A DNA stretch of 64,000 bases from Halomonas maura (GCF_030409305.1 NZ_JAUFPQ010000017.1:132106-196105), one strand, 5' to 3'. Counted from the first letter of the stretch, positions 41,694 through 51,044 are shown. Numbers and translations are program-made. The notes: generated by a model from the sequence alone, not told the origin.

Positions 41694-41729
41694 GGCGCCG
41701 CCGGCGGGCCTCACCCCGCCGGCGGCGCC
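41694..41729 (+). terminator. strong hairpin terminator after cdd
   Basis: A perfect 15-bp stem GGCGCCGCCGGCGGG and complement with loop CCTCAC begins 2 bases after the cdd stop. Only TT follows, so termination may depend on the very stable stem. Confidence 0.7.
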
Positions 41730-41786
41730 TTGGTAGACTGGGGCACCGCGTCAGGCCGCCGCAAACGACAGGAGACCCGCCCATAC

Positions 41787-42190
41787 ATGCCCCCACCCTC
41801 GCCATCGACCGCACGCCCCTGGTCGCCGTCTACGGCACCCTGAAGCGGGGCCTGCGCAATCACCACTGGCTGGAGAGTGCCGACTTCGTGGGCGCCGACC
41901 GCCTGACCGACGCCACCCTCTACGACCTCGGCCCCTACCCCGGCGCCAGGCTCGAGCCCTCGCGGGGCGTCGAGATCGAGGTGTTCCGCGTCGATGCGGC
42001 GCTGCTCGCCGGCCTCGACCGGCTGGAGGACTACCGGGTCCGCCGTCCGGCGAGCGGCACCTACGACCGCCTGGTCCACCCCACCGCCTTCGGCCCGGCC
42101 TGGCTGTACCTCTACAACCGCGACGTGGCGGGCTGCAGCGTGATCCGCGAGGGCGGCTGGATGCCGCGCGTCCGCCGTTCTGTGGTATAA
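41787..42190 (+). pseudogene. gamma-glutamylcyclotransferase-like gene with apparent frameshift at its start
   Basis: The long frame ending at 42190 encodes a GGCT-fold protein (LVAVYGTLKRGLRNHHWL, DRLEDYRV, AWLYLYNRDV) that would release 5-oxoproline from gamma-glutamyl compounds. Upstream of its YGTLKRG motif this frame has no ATG, GTG or TTG before an earlier stop. A good ribosome site (AGGAGA) and ATG at 41787 exist in another frame and are followed by a run of five C residues. One added C would read MPPTLAIDRTPLVAVYGTLKRG in the right frame. So the gene is either frameshifted, phase-variable, mis-sequenced, or started from a rare codon. Confidence that the GGCT domain is real is high; that the gene is functional is uncertain. 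Confidence 0.7.
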
Positions 42191-42231
42191 ACGCCGCCAC
42201 GATTCCTCATGCCCTCACCAAGGAGACCGCC

Positions 42232-42552
42232 ATGGGCCGCCTCTTGTCCCTCATCGTGATCGCCGGCCTGGCCTATGGCGGGCTCTATGTCAGCTATGGC
42301 ATGACCGTCAAGGACGACGTCGAGCAGGCGCTCGCCGACTATGGCCTGACCGCCCTGCAGGTGCAGGGCGTCGACTATGGCCCGCTGGCCCCCCTGGGCA
42401 CGGAGGCGACGATCTCCGCCGACGTCATCTACCAGGGCGCCGCGGCCACCGTCGACCTGCGCCTGCATGGCCATCCGCTGTTCTCGGAGGAGGTGCGCCT
42501 CGAGCTCAGCGGCCTGCAGGCCCTGCGGCTGACCATCGGGGCGGGGCGGTAA
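42232..42552 (+). CDS. small membrane-anchored protein of unknown function
   Basis: A 106-residue protein with one N-terminal hydrophobic helix (residues 4-23, LLSLIVIAGLAYGGLYVSYG) followed by an exported, mildly acidic domain with beta-strand-like alternation (VQGVDYGPLAPLGTEATISADV). No family recognised. The ATG at 42232 follows AAGGAG. It lies 41 bases after the GGCT-like gene, on the same strand. Confidence 0.65.
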   Translation: MGRLLSLIVIAGLAYGGLYVSYGMTVKDDVEQALADYGLTALQVQGVDYGPLAPLGTEATISADVIYQGAAATVDLRLHGHPLFSEEVRLELSGLQALRLTIGAGR

Positions 42553-42634
42553 CGACCTCGTCAACGGGGCCGGTGTCCGGTTACAGTCGTTACTGACGAC
42601 AGGTCATCCGCCATCGACACCCCGGAGCCCCTTC

Positions 42635-43375
42635 ATGTCACGCGCCATCGACATCCCCGCTGCCGACGGCACCATCGACGCCCATGTGTTCACGCCCGGG
42701 AACGCCGCCGGGCCGCTTCCGGCCGTGGTGCTGTTCACCGATATCGGCGGCCTGCGCCCCTGCTATCACGAGAAGGCCCAGCGGATCGCGGACCACGGCT
42801 ACGCCGTGTTGATGCCCAACGTCTACTACCGCGATGCGACCGGGGCCGTCGTGCCGGAGGGCAAGTCCTTCCGCGATCCGGACGTGCGCCCCACCCTGCT
42901 CGCGTATGCCGCCCACCTCACCCCCGAGGCGCAGGCCCGCGACTTCGCCGCCCTCCTGAGGTGCATCGATAGCGAGGCCGAGTTCGCGGATGGCCAGGTG
43001 GGCGTGGTCGGCTACTGCATGACCGGGGCCTTCGCGCTGCGCATGGCGGCCGAACACCCCGGCCGCGTGGCCGCCGCGGCCGGCTTTCACTCGGCCCGGC
43101 TGGCGGAGGCCGACGACCCGGCAAGCCCCGTGCATGTGGTCGGCACCATCGAGGGGCGCGTCTATCTCGGCCACGCCGACAAGGACGAGCTGCTGCCCCC
43201 CGAGCAGATCGCCCGCATGGACCAGGCGCTGGCCGACGCCGGCGTGCACTTCACCACCGAGCTCTACCAGGGCGCCGCCCACGGCTTCACGGCCAAGGAC
43301 GCCCCCTCCTACGATGCGGCCGCCGACGCCCTGCATCACAGGCGACTCGCCATGCTGCTGGACGAGACGCTGTAA
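42635..43375 (+). CDS. dienelactone hydrolase-family protein
   Basis: A 246-residue alpha/beta hydrolase of the dienelactone hydrolase family. The nucleophile elbow is GYCMTGAF, placing a cysteine in the nucleophile position as in carboxymethylenebutenolidase, with the histidine in GAAHGFTAKD and an aspartate in YLGHADKDELLP as the likely triad. The natural substrate is unknown; no aromatic degradation genes lie nearby. The ATG at 42635 has GGAG upstream. Confidence 0.85.
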   Translation: MSRAIDIPAADGTIDAHVFTPGNAAGPLPAVVLFTDIGGLRPCYHEKAQRIADHGYAVLMPNVYYRDATGAVVPEGKSFRDPDVRPTLLAYAAHLTPEAQARDFAALLRCIDSEAEFADGQVGVVGYCMTGAFALRMAAEHPGRVAAAAGFHSARLAEADDPASPVHVVGTIEGRVYLGHADKDELLPPEQIARMDQALADAGVHFTTELYQGAAHGFTAKDAPSYDAAADALHHRRLAMLLDETL

Positions 43376-43676
43376 GGCGACGTTCGCCGCCGTCCTTTGG
43401 CGGTACCGTACAGGGGGACCGCGACGACGGCGAAGGGGGGCCGGGAACTGGGTGACGGGGGGCTGTCCGCCGATTACCCCGTCACATATACCGCCTCCGG
43501 CCTCGGCCACTTTCGACCAGGCCCGCATCGACGCCATCGCCAGCGCCGAGGCATGGCGGCGTCGGCTGCCGACTTGGCTGGCGCCCGGGGCGCATGTTGG
43601 ATCGTCGAATCCCCATGCCGTGACGAAGCACCCGAACCATGCGGGCCGGAAGTGCGGGGTCAGACGCGCAAGCCGA
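43376..43676. other. 301-bp gap between dienelactone hydrolase and RND permease genes
   Basis: A long-armed repeat at 43383-43434 (TTCGCCGCCGTC and GACGACGGCGAA, 11 of 12 pairing, 28-base loop) may act as the end of the hydrolase transcript. At 43672-43687 the palindrome GCCGATCATGATCGGC overlaps the stop of the convergent RND gene. Around 43505-43600 one frame reads protein-like (TFDQARIDAIASAEAWRRR) without its own start, perhaps a gene relic. Nothing else recognisable. Confidence 0.35.
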
Positions 43677-46600
43677 TCATGATCGGCATGCGCCTTCCCC
43701 GCCGGCGATACCGCCTGCCGCTTGCTTGTCCCTGGCCAGCAGCATATACAGCGACGGCACCACGAACAGGGTGAACAGCGTGCCGATCGCCATGCCCCCG
43801 ACGAGCACCAGGCCGATCGAGTTGCGTGCCGCGGCGCCGGCCCCCGTCACCAGCACCAGCGGGAAATGGCCGGCGATGGTCGCCACGCTGGTCATCAGCA
43901 CGGGGCGCAGGCGGATCATCGCCGCCTGGTGGACGGCGTCGAGCTTGTTCGCCCCCTGTTGCTGCCGCTTGTTGGCGAACTCGACGATGAGGATGCCGTT
44001 CTTGGCGATCAGCCCGACCAGGGTGACCATGCCGACCTGGGCATAGATGTTCATGGTCGTGGTCCAGCCGCTGGTCCAGTACGGCAGCTGGGGATCGGGC
44101 ATCTTCAGCACGGTGAAGATCAGCGCGCCGAACATCGCCAGCGGCACCGAGCCGGCGAGGATCACCAAGGGGTCGCGGAACGAGTTGAACTGCACCGCCA
44201 GCACCAGGAAGATCATCACCACGGCCAGCGAGAAGGCCGGCAGGAACCTGTTGCCCTCGGTGCGCAGCTGGCGCGACTCGCCGGTGTAATCGAAGGAATA
44301 GCCGGGCGGCAGGATCTCGCGGGCGGTGTCTTCGAGGAAGCCGAGGGCCTCGTCCAGGGTGCGCGTGCTCACCCCCGAGAGCTTGACGGCGTTGAGCTGC
44401 TGGAAACGGTTGAGCGAGCGTGCCACGACCGAGTGCTCGAGGTGGGCGATCGCCGACAGCGGGATCATCTGGCCGTCGGCGCCGGCGACATGGATATCAC
44501 GCAGCTGCTCGCTGTTGAGCCGATCGACCCGCTGGACGAGCGGGATCACCTTGTAGCTGCGCCCTCCCATGTTGAAGCGGTTGACGAAATCGCCGCCGGT
44601 GGCCACGCCGAGATCGGCGCCGACCTGGGCCAGGCTCAACCCCAGCGCCGCCACCTTGTCGCGATCGAACACCACCGTCGCCTGCGGTTGATCGAGCTTC
44701 ATGTCGATATCGGGAGGGAAGGCGAACAGCCCGCTCGCCATCGCCCGGTCCCGCAATGCCTGGGCGAACTCGAACAGGCGCTCGGCATCGGCGGTCGAGG
44801 TGATCAGGAACTCGACCGGAAAGTTGCTGCCGCCCGGCAGCGCCGGCGGCGTGGTCATGAACATCTGGATACCCGGTATCCTCGACACCTCCGCCTGGAC
44901 CTCCGGCAGGATGCGGGTCACCGTCCGGGTGCGCTCGCCCCAGGGCTTGACCACCACGCCACTGAAGCCGTCGGCGCCCAGCGTCGCGCCGACCGCGGGC
45001 GGAAACAGCAGCTGGAAGGTCAGTTCGGCTTCCGGCACCTCCAGCATGACCTGTTCGGCCGCCTGGGCGTAGACCGCATTCTGGTCGGTGGTCGCGTTGG
45101 CGGCGATGTTGATGATGCCGAACAGCACGCTCTGGTCCTCGGTCGGTGCCAGCTCCTTGGGCGAGAACAGGAACATCGGGATGGTGCACAGGCTCAGCAC
45201 TCCCCACACCAGATAGACCGCGGGTCGCGCCCCGAGGGTCACGCCGAGCCCGCGCCCATACGCCTCGCGCAGGCGGTCGAAGCGGTGGTTGAGCCAACCG
45301 GTCAGGCCGCGCTCTTCGTCCTGGGCGCTGCGCAACAGCGACGCCGACATGGTCGGCGAGAGCGTCAAGGCGACCACCCCGGAGATCGCCACCGCCCCGG
45401 CCAGGGTGAAGGCGAACTCGCGGAACAGCGCGCCGGTCAGGCCGCCCTGCAGGCCGATCGGGATATACACCGCGACCAGGGTGACGGTCATCGCGACGAT
45501 CGGGGCGATGAGCTCGCGCGCCCCGAGCAGGGCGGCCTCGCGCGGCGTGCGGCCCTCGCGCAGATGGCGCTCGACGTTCTCGACCACGACGATGGCGTCG
45601 TCGACCACCAGCCCCACCGAGAGCACGATGGCCAGCAGCGTCAGCAGGTTCAGGGTGAAGCCGAATACCTGCATCAGCAAGATGCCGCCGATCAGCGAGA
45701 CCGGGATCGCCATCACCGGCACCAGCACCGAGCGCACCGAGCCGAGGAACAGGAAGATCACCGCGATCACGATCAGCAGGGTGTCGGTGAGCGTGCCCGT
45801 CACCTCGCGGATGGCGTTGTCGACGTATGCCGAGGCGTCATAGCCGATGCTGGCCTCGAGGCCGGCCGGCAGGTCGCGCCGCAGCCGGTCGAGTTCGAGG
45901 CGCACGCCGTCGATCACCTCGATGATGTTGGCGTTGGGCTGCGGGAACACCCCGGCGAAGACCGCCGTCTGCCCCGAATAGCGCACCAGGGTGTCGTAGT
46001 CTTCGGCACCCAGCTCGACGTCCGCGATGTCCTGCAGGCGCACGATGGTGTCGCCCTGCCGGTAGATGACCAGGCGACGAAAGTCCTCGACGCTGTGCAG
46101 GTCCGTGTTGGCCGCGAGCCGGGTCTGGACCAGCGCCCCCTTGGTGCTGCCGATCGCCGCCAGGTAGTTGTTGTCGGCCAGTGCCTCGCGTACCTGCGAG
46201 GGGCTGACATGCAGCGCCGCCATGCGCTCGGGCTTGAGCCAGATGCGCATGGCGAAGGTCCGTGCGCCGAAGATCTCGATGCGCTGCACGCCGGTGACCG
46301 CGGACAGTCGCGGCTGCACGATCCGGGTCAGGTAATCGGTGATCTGCTCCGGCGTCAGGATGTCGGACGAGAAGCTCAGATAGGCGGCGGCGAACTCCGA
46401 GTCGGCCGATTGCACGCTGATCGCCGGCACCTCCGCCCCCTCGGGCAGCTCGTTGCGCACCTGGTCGACCTTGGACGAGATATCGGCCAGCGCCTTGGTC
46501 GAGTCGTAGTCGAGCTTGAGCCGCGCGGTGATGATCGAGATGCCCTGCAGGCTCTTCGACTCGACATAGTCGATGCCTTCCGCCGCACCGATGGCGCGCT

Positions 46601-46805
46601 CGAGGGGCGTGGTGATGAAGCCGCGCACCAGCTCCGCGCTGGCGCCGACGTAGGCGGTCGTGATCTGCACCGAGGCGTTCTCGCTGAGCGGATACTGGCG
46701 TACGCTCAGCGAATGCCAGGCATTCAGTCCGGCGATCACGATGATCAGGTTGACGACGATGCCGAGCACCGGGCGCCGGATGAAGATATCGGTGAAGGCG
46801 TTCAT
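43677..46805 (-). CDS. RND efflux pump permease (HAE1 family)
   Basis: A 1042-residue inner-membrane resistance-nodulation-division transporter, driven by protons, forming the pump of a tripartite drug or solvent exporter. The N-terminus (MNAFTDIFIRRPVLGIVVNL) and the helix IV proton relay GLVVDDAIVVVENVERHL are characteristic, and twelve helices surround two periplasmic porter loops. The sequence LFLGSVRSVLVPVMAIPVSL is a family block. It follows the adaptor by 11 bases on the same strand. No outer-membrane TolC-like gene is adjacent, so a shared one is probably used. Substrates unknown. Confidence 0.94.
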   Translation of the reverse strand: MNAFTDIFIRRPVLGIVVNLIIVIAGLNAWHSLSVRQYPLSENASVQITTAYVGASAELVRGFITTPLERAIGAAEGIDYVESKSLQGISIITARLKLDYDSTKALADISSKVDQVRNELPEGAEVPAISVQSADSEFAAAYLSFSSDILTPEQITDYLTRIVQPRLSAVTGVQRIEIFGARTFAMRIWLKPERMAALHVSPSQVREALADNNYLAAIGSTKGALVQTRLAANTDLHSVEDFRRLVIYRQGDTIVRLQDIADVELGAEDYDTLVRYSGQTAVFAGVFPQPNANIIEVIDGVRLELDRLRRDLPAGLEASIGYDASAYVDNAIREVTGTLTDTLLIVIAVIFLFLGSVRSVLVPVMAIPVSLIGGILLMQVFGFTLNLLTLLAIVLSVGLVVDDAIVVVENVERHLREGRTPREAALLGARELIAPIVAMTVTLVAVYIPIGLQGGLTGALFREFAFTLAGAVAISGVVALTLSPTMSASLLRSAQDEERGLTGWLNHRFDRLREAYGRGLGVTLGARPAVYLVWGVLSLCTIPMFLFSPKELAPTEDQSVLFGIINIAANATTDQNAVYAQAAEQVMLEVPEAELTFQLLFPPAVGATLGADGFSGVVVKPWGERTRTVTRILPEVQAEVSRIPGIQMFMTTPPALPGGSNFPVEFLITSTADAERLFEFAQALRDRAMASGLFAFPPDIDMKLDQPQATVVFDRDKVAALGLSLAQVGADLGVATGGDFVNRFNMGGRSYKVIPLVQRVDRLNSEQLRDIHVAGADGQMIPLSAIAHLEHSVVARSLNRFQQLNAVKLSGVSTRTLDEALGFLEDTAREILPPGYSFDYTGESRQLRTEGNRFLPAFSLAVVMIFLVLAVQFNSFRDPLVILAGSVPLAMFGALIFTVLKMPDPQLPYWTSGWTTTMNIYAQVGMVTLVGLIAKNGILIVEFANKRQQQGANKLDAVHQAAMIRLRPVLMTSVATIAGHFPLVLVTGAGAAARNSIGLVLVGGMAIGTLFTLFVVPSLYMLLARDKQAAGGIAGGEGACRS

Positions 46806-46816
46806 GGCTCCATGCC

Positions 46817-47947
46817 TCAGGACTCGGCCGGATGCGGCTCGAGCTCGGCCCGGGGCGCCAGCAGGTTGTCGATGATCACGCTCATGCCGGTGCGCAGCTT
46901 GAACACCCCGCTGGTCACCACGGTCTCGCCGGCCGCGAGGCCTTCGACGACGTCGACGAAATCGCCGCGCGCCCGCCCGAGGCGGACAAAGCGCTGGCGC
47001 AGCACCCGCTCGGTCTCGCCGGATTGCGCGTTCTCGACGCGCTCGACCACGAACACCGAATCGCCGTAGGGCGCGTAGAGCACGGCGGTCTGCACGATCG
47101 GCAGCACCGACTGCGTGTCCGGCAGCAGCACCTCGACCTGGGCAAACATGCCCGCATACAACGCCTCGTCGGGATTGGCGACCCGCGCCCGGACCCGCAC
47201 GCTGCGCGTCGCCGGGTCGATCTCGGGATCGATCGCGATGATCTCACCGGCCAGCGTCTCGCCGGGGGCGGCATCGGTGGTCACCCGCACGCGCATGCCC
47301 GGTGTCAGTCGCCGGATCTGTTGCTGCGGGATCGAGAAATCGACATGGATCGGATCCAGCGTCTGCAGCGATACGATGGCATCGCCTTCGCTCAGGATCT
47401 GACCGAGATTGACCCGACGCAGTCCCAGGCGGCCGGAAAACGGCGCGCGGACCGTCTTCTTGGCGATCAGCGCGTGCATGTTGTCGACCTGGGCGGCACT
47501 CTCCTTGAGCCTGGCCTCGGCGGCATCGGCCGCCTCTCGAGAGACCATGTTGTTCCTGGCCAGCTCGCGTGCCCGCGCGAAATCCGCCCTGGCCAGGGCG
47601 GCGGTCGCCTCGGCCGAAGCGAGTTGCGCCTCTTCGCTGGCCGTATCCAGTTGCAGCAGCACCTCGCCGGCCGTCACCGTCTCCCCGGATGCGAAGCCGA
47701 TGCGCGTTACCCGACCGCCGATCTCCGCGCTGACAGTCACCCCCTGCACCGCCGAGACCGTGGCCGTCGCGGGAAGCGACTGCTCCCACTGCGCCTCGAC
47801 TACCGTCATGGCGGTGACGGTCTCGGGCGGCGGCATCATGCTCTCGGCGGCCTCGCCCATCGACGAGAACTGGTCGAGCTTGGCATAGACGATGGCGCCG
47901 ACCAGGATGGCCACGCCGATGGCGGCGAAGAGCAGTTTGTTCAGCAT
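46817..47947 (-). CDS. RND efflux periplasmic adaptor subunit
   Basis: A 376-residue membrane-fusion protein linking the RND pump to an outer-membrane channel. It has an N-terminal membrane anchor (LLFAAIGVAILVGAIVYA), a lipoyl half-motif GGRVTRIGFASGETVTAGEVLLQLD, an alpha-helical hairpin (about residues 95-160) and the second lipoyl part APFSGRLGLRRVNLGQIL. First gene of the two-gene pump operon. A possible promoter with TATACT and a downstream dyad lies about 280 bp upstream. Confidence 0.93.
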   Translation of the reverse strand: MLNKLLFAAIGVAILVGAIVYAKLDQFSSMGEAAESMMPPPETVTAMTVVEAQWEQSLPATATVSAVQGVTVSAEIGGRVTRIGFASGETVTAGEVLLQLDTASEEAQLASAEATAALARADFARARELARNNMVSREAADAAEARLKESAAQVDNMHALIAKKTVRAPFSGRLGLRRVNLGQILSEGDAIVSLQTLDPIHVDFSIPQQQIRRLTPGMRVRVTTDAAPGETLAGEIIAIDPEIDPATRSVRVRARVANPDEALYAGMFAQVEVLLPDTQSVLPIVQTAVLYAPYGDSVFVVERVENAQSGETERVLRQRFVRLGRARGDFVDVVEGLAAGETVVTSGVFKLRTGMSVIIDNLLAPRAELEPHPAES

Positions 47948-48185
47948 GAACGCTTGATTCGATGGCGCCTATGGGCGACGAACCACGGTACAAGCAGGAC
48001 CGGAACGGCCGCGATGCGCGATCTCTGTGGCTTCTGCGAAAGCAACGCTCCGTCAACCATAGGCGTGGCCACCATGCCCCTCCCCTTGCGTCGACCGACA
48101 CGGCTCGGATTCGACATTCTCGTCGGCAGCCGCTGAGCCGCCCCCTTGAACGCAACGCCCACCGGCGATGGCCTGCAAGGAGACA

Positions 48186-48231
48186 CCGCCGATGCCGTAT
48201 CTCTGCTATCGGCGGGTGGTTGATCAGTATA
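48186..48231 (-). promoter_or_regulatory. possible promoter and operator upstream of the RND operon
   Basis: Within the 324-bp gene-free stretch 47948-48271, the minus strand has TATACT (plus coordinates 48226-48231), a good -10 box. Just downstream is an inverted repeat CCGCCGAT/ATCGGCGG (48186-48193 and 48208-48215). No convincing -35 is seen. The layout suits a repressible efflux promoter, but the leader to the adaptor gene would be about 270 bases. The rest of the gap shows nothing. Confidence 0.3.
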
Positions 48232-48271
48232 GACAAGCCGGATCGTGCCATGGTCTGGCCCGACGCTTGCC

Positions 48272-48922
48272 TCAGTCGACCGCGGCACCGCGAGCGGGAC
48301 GACGCACGGCTCTCACCGTCCCGCTGTTGCCGCCGCCGCAGAAGAAGCGCTCGCCACCGTCGGACTCGAGCCCCGAGACGCCCACGCCCGGCGGCATCTC
48401 GATCCGCTCCAGGAGTTCGCCGGATGTCGGGTCGAGCCGCCGCAGGTCGCTCTGGTCATCCTGCCAGGTGCCGTGCCACAGCTCGCCGTCGACCCAGGTG
48501 ACCCCGGTGACGAAGCGCTCGGACTCGAGGGTGCGCAGGATCTCGCCCGTCTCGGGATCGATCTGCTGGATCCGGCAGTCTCGATACTGCCCCACCCACA
48601 GCGACCCCTCGGCCCAGGCGAGCCCCGAGTTGCCGCCGCCCGGCGGCGCCGGGATCCGCGCCAGCACCCGGCCGGTGTCCGGATCGACCTTCTGGATGTG
48701 TTCCCCGGCCATCTGAAACAGGTGCCGGCCGTCGAAGGCCGTGCCGGCATCGGCGGCGACCTCGAGCGAGCGCAGCCGCTGGCCGCTGTCCGGATCGAGG
48801 GCCGTGAGCCTGCCGTCGCTGGCGAACCAGAGGTGCCGCCCGTCGTAGCTGACTCCATGCACGCCGTCGATATCCGGGAAAGGGCCGTATTCCGCCAGGA
48901 TGTCCGCCGCTGATCGCTTCAT
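48272..48922 (-). CDS. beta-propeller protein, glutamine-cyclotransferase/Vgb-like
   Basis: A 216-residue protein built of repeated blades of the form LWFASDGRLTALDPDSGQRL, LFQMAGEHIQKVDPDTGRVL, LWVGQYRDCRIQQIDPETG and ELWHGTWQDD. This pattern matches Vgb-lyase or glutaminyl cyclase-like propellers. No signal peptide is visible, so it is probably cytoplasmic. Function unknown. It lies 35 bases downstream of the winged-helix regulator on the same strand. Confidence 0.75.
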   Translation of the reverse strand: MKRSAADILAEYGPFPDIDGVHGVSYDGRHLWFASDGRLTALDPDSGQRLRSLEVAADAGTAFDGRHLFQMAGEHIQKVDPDTGRVLARIPAPPGGGNSGLAWAEGSLWVGQYRDCRIQQIDPETGEILRTLESERFVTGVTWVDGELWHGTWQDDQSDLRRLDPTSGELLERIEMPPGVGVSGLESDGGERFFCGGGNSGTVRAVRRPARGAAVD

Positions 48923-48957
48923 GATGTTCTCCTGATGACTGGGTGGATGGGTCCAGC

Positions 48958-50178
48958 CTAGCCACTCGGCAGGGGGGCGGGGAGTAACAAGGTTGTCGGG
49001 AATCCCGGCATGGGGGGCGTGATCCAGCGCCGCGCCCGCCCGCGACCGAAGGCCTGCACCTTGCCGGCGGCGGCCAGCGCGTCGAGGGCCCGCTGCACGC
49101 TGCGTTGACTCGTGCCGAGCGCCAGCGCCAGGGCCGAACTCGACCAGGCCTCACCGTCGGCGAGCAGCGCCAGCAGGGCGGCATGCGCCTCCTCGACGGG
49201 CGGCGCCAGCACCACGACCTCGCGGCCACCGAGCGGAGCCAGCGCGTACCCGTGAGATGTCGCGGTCACCCCGGCCAGCGGCTCGAGCGCGTGGCGCAGC
49301 CGGCCGATCTCGACCCGCAAGCGGGCGCGATAGGAGTCATCGGCCTGCTTGCCCCGGAAGGCCAGCGCGACGAGGGTGCCCCGCGGCACGTCGCCGGGCC
49401 AGGCCTCGCCCAGCGCGCGCAGGAGGGTGAACAGCACGGGTCGCCTGCCGAGCGGAACCACCGTGCGGGCGGCACGCACGACGTGACGGCAGGCGTCCAC
49501 CACGAGCGCCGGCGAGGCAAGCAAGGCCTCGACCGCCTCGAGCCGCAGGGGCCGCACCTCGCCTTGGGCGATCAGCCGCGCCACCGGCGCCTCCAGGGCG
49601 CGGGCGACGCCCTCGACCTCCGCCATCAGCGTGGGGATGGCGGCCTCGCGCGCGGCCCGCTCGGCCCGAGTGAGCGCGGCGCGCGCCCTCTGCGTGCGCA
49701 GGCGGCGCATCGCGATCCCCGCGACCACCAGCTCGTGGGCGGCCCGCGAGGCGGGGCGCAGGGACGCGGGGGCGAGCCCATCGAGGGCACGCTCGGCCTC
49801 GTCGAGGCGGCCGATCAGCAGCAGTCGCCGGGCCTCCAGATAGCGCGCCTGGGCGGCGTTCACCCGGTCCCCATGCGCCTCGAGGGTCGCCCGCGCCGCG
49901 GCGAGCGCCTTCGCCGGCCAGCCCAGGTCCCGCGAGACGAGGGCGATCTCGGCCTCGGCGATGACGCAACGCGCGCGGGCCGCGGGTTCCTTCGCTCCGA
50001 ACGCCCGCGCGGCGCTGCGCAGCAGACCCTTGGCACGCATGAGATCACCGAGCTGCGCCATGGCGATGCCGCGCAGCGCCAGTGCCGGGGCGTCGTCGCG
50101 CAGGGCGACCCGGTTGAGCGCGCCGAGGGGATCCCCCGTCGCCAGCGCACGCGCCGCGGCCGTGATCAGCGCATCCAT
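48958..50178 (-). CDS. tetratricopeptide-like/winged-helix transcriptional regulator
   Basis: A 406-residue protein rich in alanine helices. Residues 1-220 form a TPR-like array (ALALRGIAMAQLGDLMRAKG, ARYLEARRLLLIGRLDEAE). Residues about 250-320 resemble an OmpR-like winged helix (RGTLVALAFRGKQADDSYRARLRVEIGRLRHAL). A second helix-turn-helix (SSALALALGTSQRSVQRALDAL) follows near residue 350. Such proteins are typically annotated as helix-turn-helix regulators. Divergent from the DUF899 gene, 86 bp away, which is the likely target. Confidence 0.7.
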   Translation of the reverse strand: MDALITAAARALATGDPLGALNRVALRDDAPALALRGIAMAQLGDLMRAKGLLRSAARAFGAKEPAARARCVIAEAEIALVSRDLGWPAKALAAARATLEAHGDRVNAAQARYLEARRLLLIGRLDEAERALDGLAPASLRPASRAAHELVVAGIAMRRLRTQRARAALTRAERAAREAAIPTLMAEVEGVARALEAPVARLIAQGEVRPLRLEAVEALLASPALVVDACRHVVRAARTVVPLGRRPVLFTLLRALGEAWPGDVPRGTLVALAFRGKQADDSYRARLRVEIGRLRHALEPLAGVTATSHGYALAPLGGREVVVLAPPVEEAHAALLALLADGEAWSSSALALALGTSQRSVQRALDALAAAGKVQAFGRGRARRWITPPMPGFPTTLLLPAPLPSG

Positions 50179-50264
50179 CGCAATCCCGCCACACTTGTCA
50201 CTCCCCGGGGCAAGGCCTGATGCCTAGTCTATACCCATGACCCATCATCCAGGAGGTTGTCACG

Positions 50265-51044
50265 ATGACCACGCACAGGACCGGGACCCATGACGAGTGG
50301 CTGACGGCGCGGCTCGAGCTGCTCGAGGAGGAGAAGGCACTCACGCGGCGCGGCGACGAGCTGGCCCGCCGGCGGCAGGCGCTGCCCTGGGTGCGGGTCG
50401 ACAAGGCGTACCGCTTCGACACCGATGAGGGGAGCGCCTCGCTGGCCGACCTCTTCCGCGGGCGCTCGCAGCTGCTCGTCTACCACTTCATGTTCGGCCC
50501 CGACTACACGGCGGGCTGTCCCTCCTGCTCGGCGATCGCCGACGGCTTCGACGGCATCGTCGTCCACCTGGCCCACCACGACGTGATGCTCTGGGCGGTG
50601 TCGCGGGCGCCGCTCGCCAGGCTGCAGGCGTACCAGCGGCGCATGGGCTGGCACTTTCCCTGGGCGTCCTCGCTCGACGGCGACTTCAACTTCGACTTCG
50701 ACGTCGCCTTCACCGAGGCGCAGCAGCGCGAGGGAGGGATCGAATACAACTACCGGCGCGAGGCGGGCATGCCGCTGGTGGGGCGCGACACCGCCTCCTG
50801 GGAGGAGGGGCCGGTGGACGAGATGGCCGCCATGAGCGGCACCGACGCGGCCAGCTACACCCGCGAGCGGCCGGGCATGAGCGCCTTCGTGCTCGAGGAC
50901 GGCATCGTCTACCATACCTACTCCGCCTACGCCCGCGGCCTCGACGGCCTCTGGGCCATGTACCAGTGGCTCGACCGCGCCCCCAGGGGGCGCAACGAGG
51001 AAGGCGTCTGGTGGCGGCGCCACGACGAGTACGAGAAGCGCTGA
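50265..51044 (+). CDS. DUF899 thioredoxin-like protein
   Basis: A 259-residue DUF899 protein. LFRGRSQLLVYHFMFGPDYTAGCPSC (interrupted for length) contains a thioredoxin-type CPSC motif near residue 78, and the later blocks DFNFDFDVAF and YHTYSAYARGLDGLW are typical of the family. Reaction unknown; the CxxC suggests a thiol redox role. AGGAGG lies eight bases before the ATG at 50265. Divergent from the regulator gene and followed by a VOC gene on the same strand. Confidence 0.82.
   Translation: MTTHRTGTHDEWLTARLELLEEEKALTRRGDELARRRQALPWVRVDKAYRFDTDEGSASLADLFRGRSQLLVYHFMFGPDYTAGCPSCSAIADGFDGIVVHLAHHDVMLWAVSRAPLARLQAYQRRMGWHFPWASSLDGDFNFDFDVAFTEAQQREGGIEYNYRREAGMPLVGRDTASWEEGPVDEMAAMSGTDAASYTRERPGMSAFVLEDGIVYHTYSAYARGLDGLWAMYQWLDRAPRGRNEEGVWWRRHDEYEKR

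Noticed and set aside
43722..47069. Very long open frame on the plus strand (over 1100 codons)
   Set aside because: It lies opposite the RND permease and adaptor; the translation is rich in Arg, His, Gln and Asp without domains, as expected from antisense of GC-rich coding DNA.
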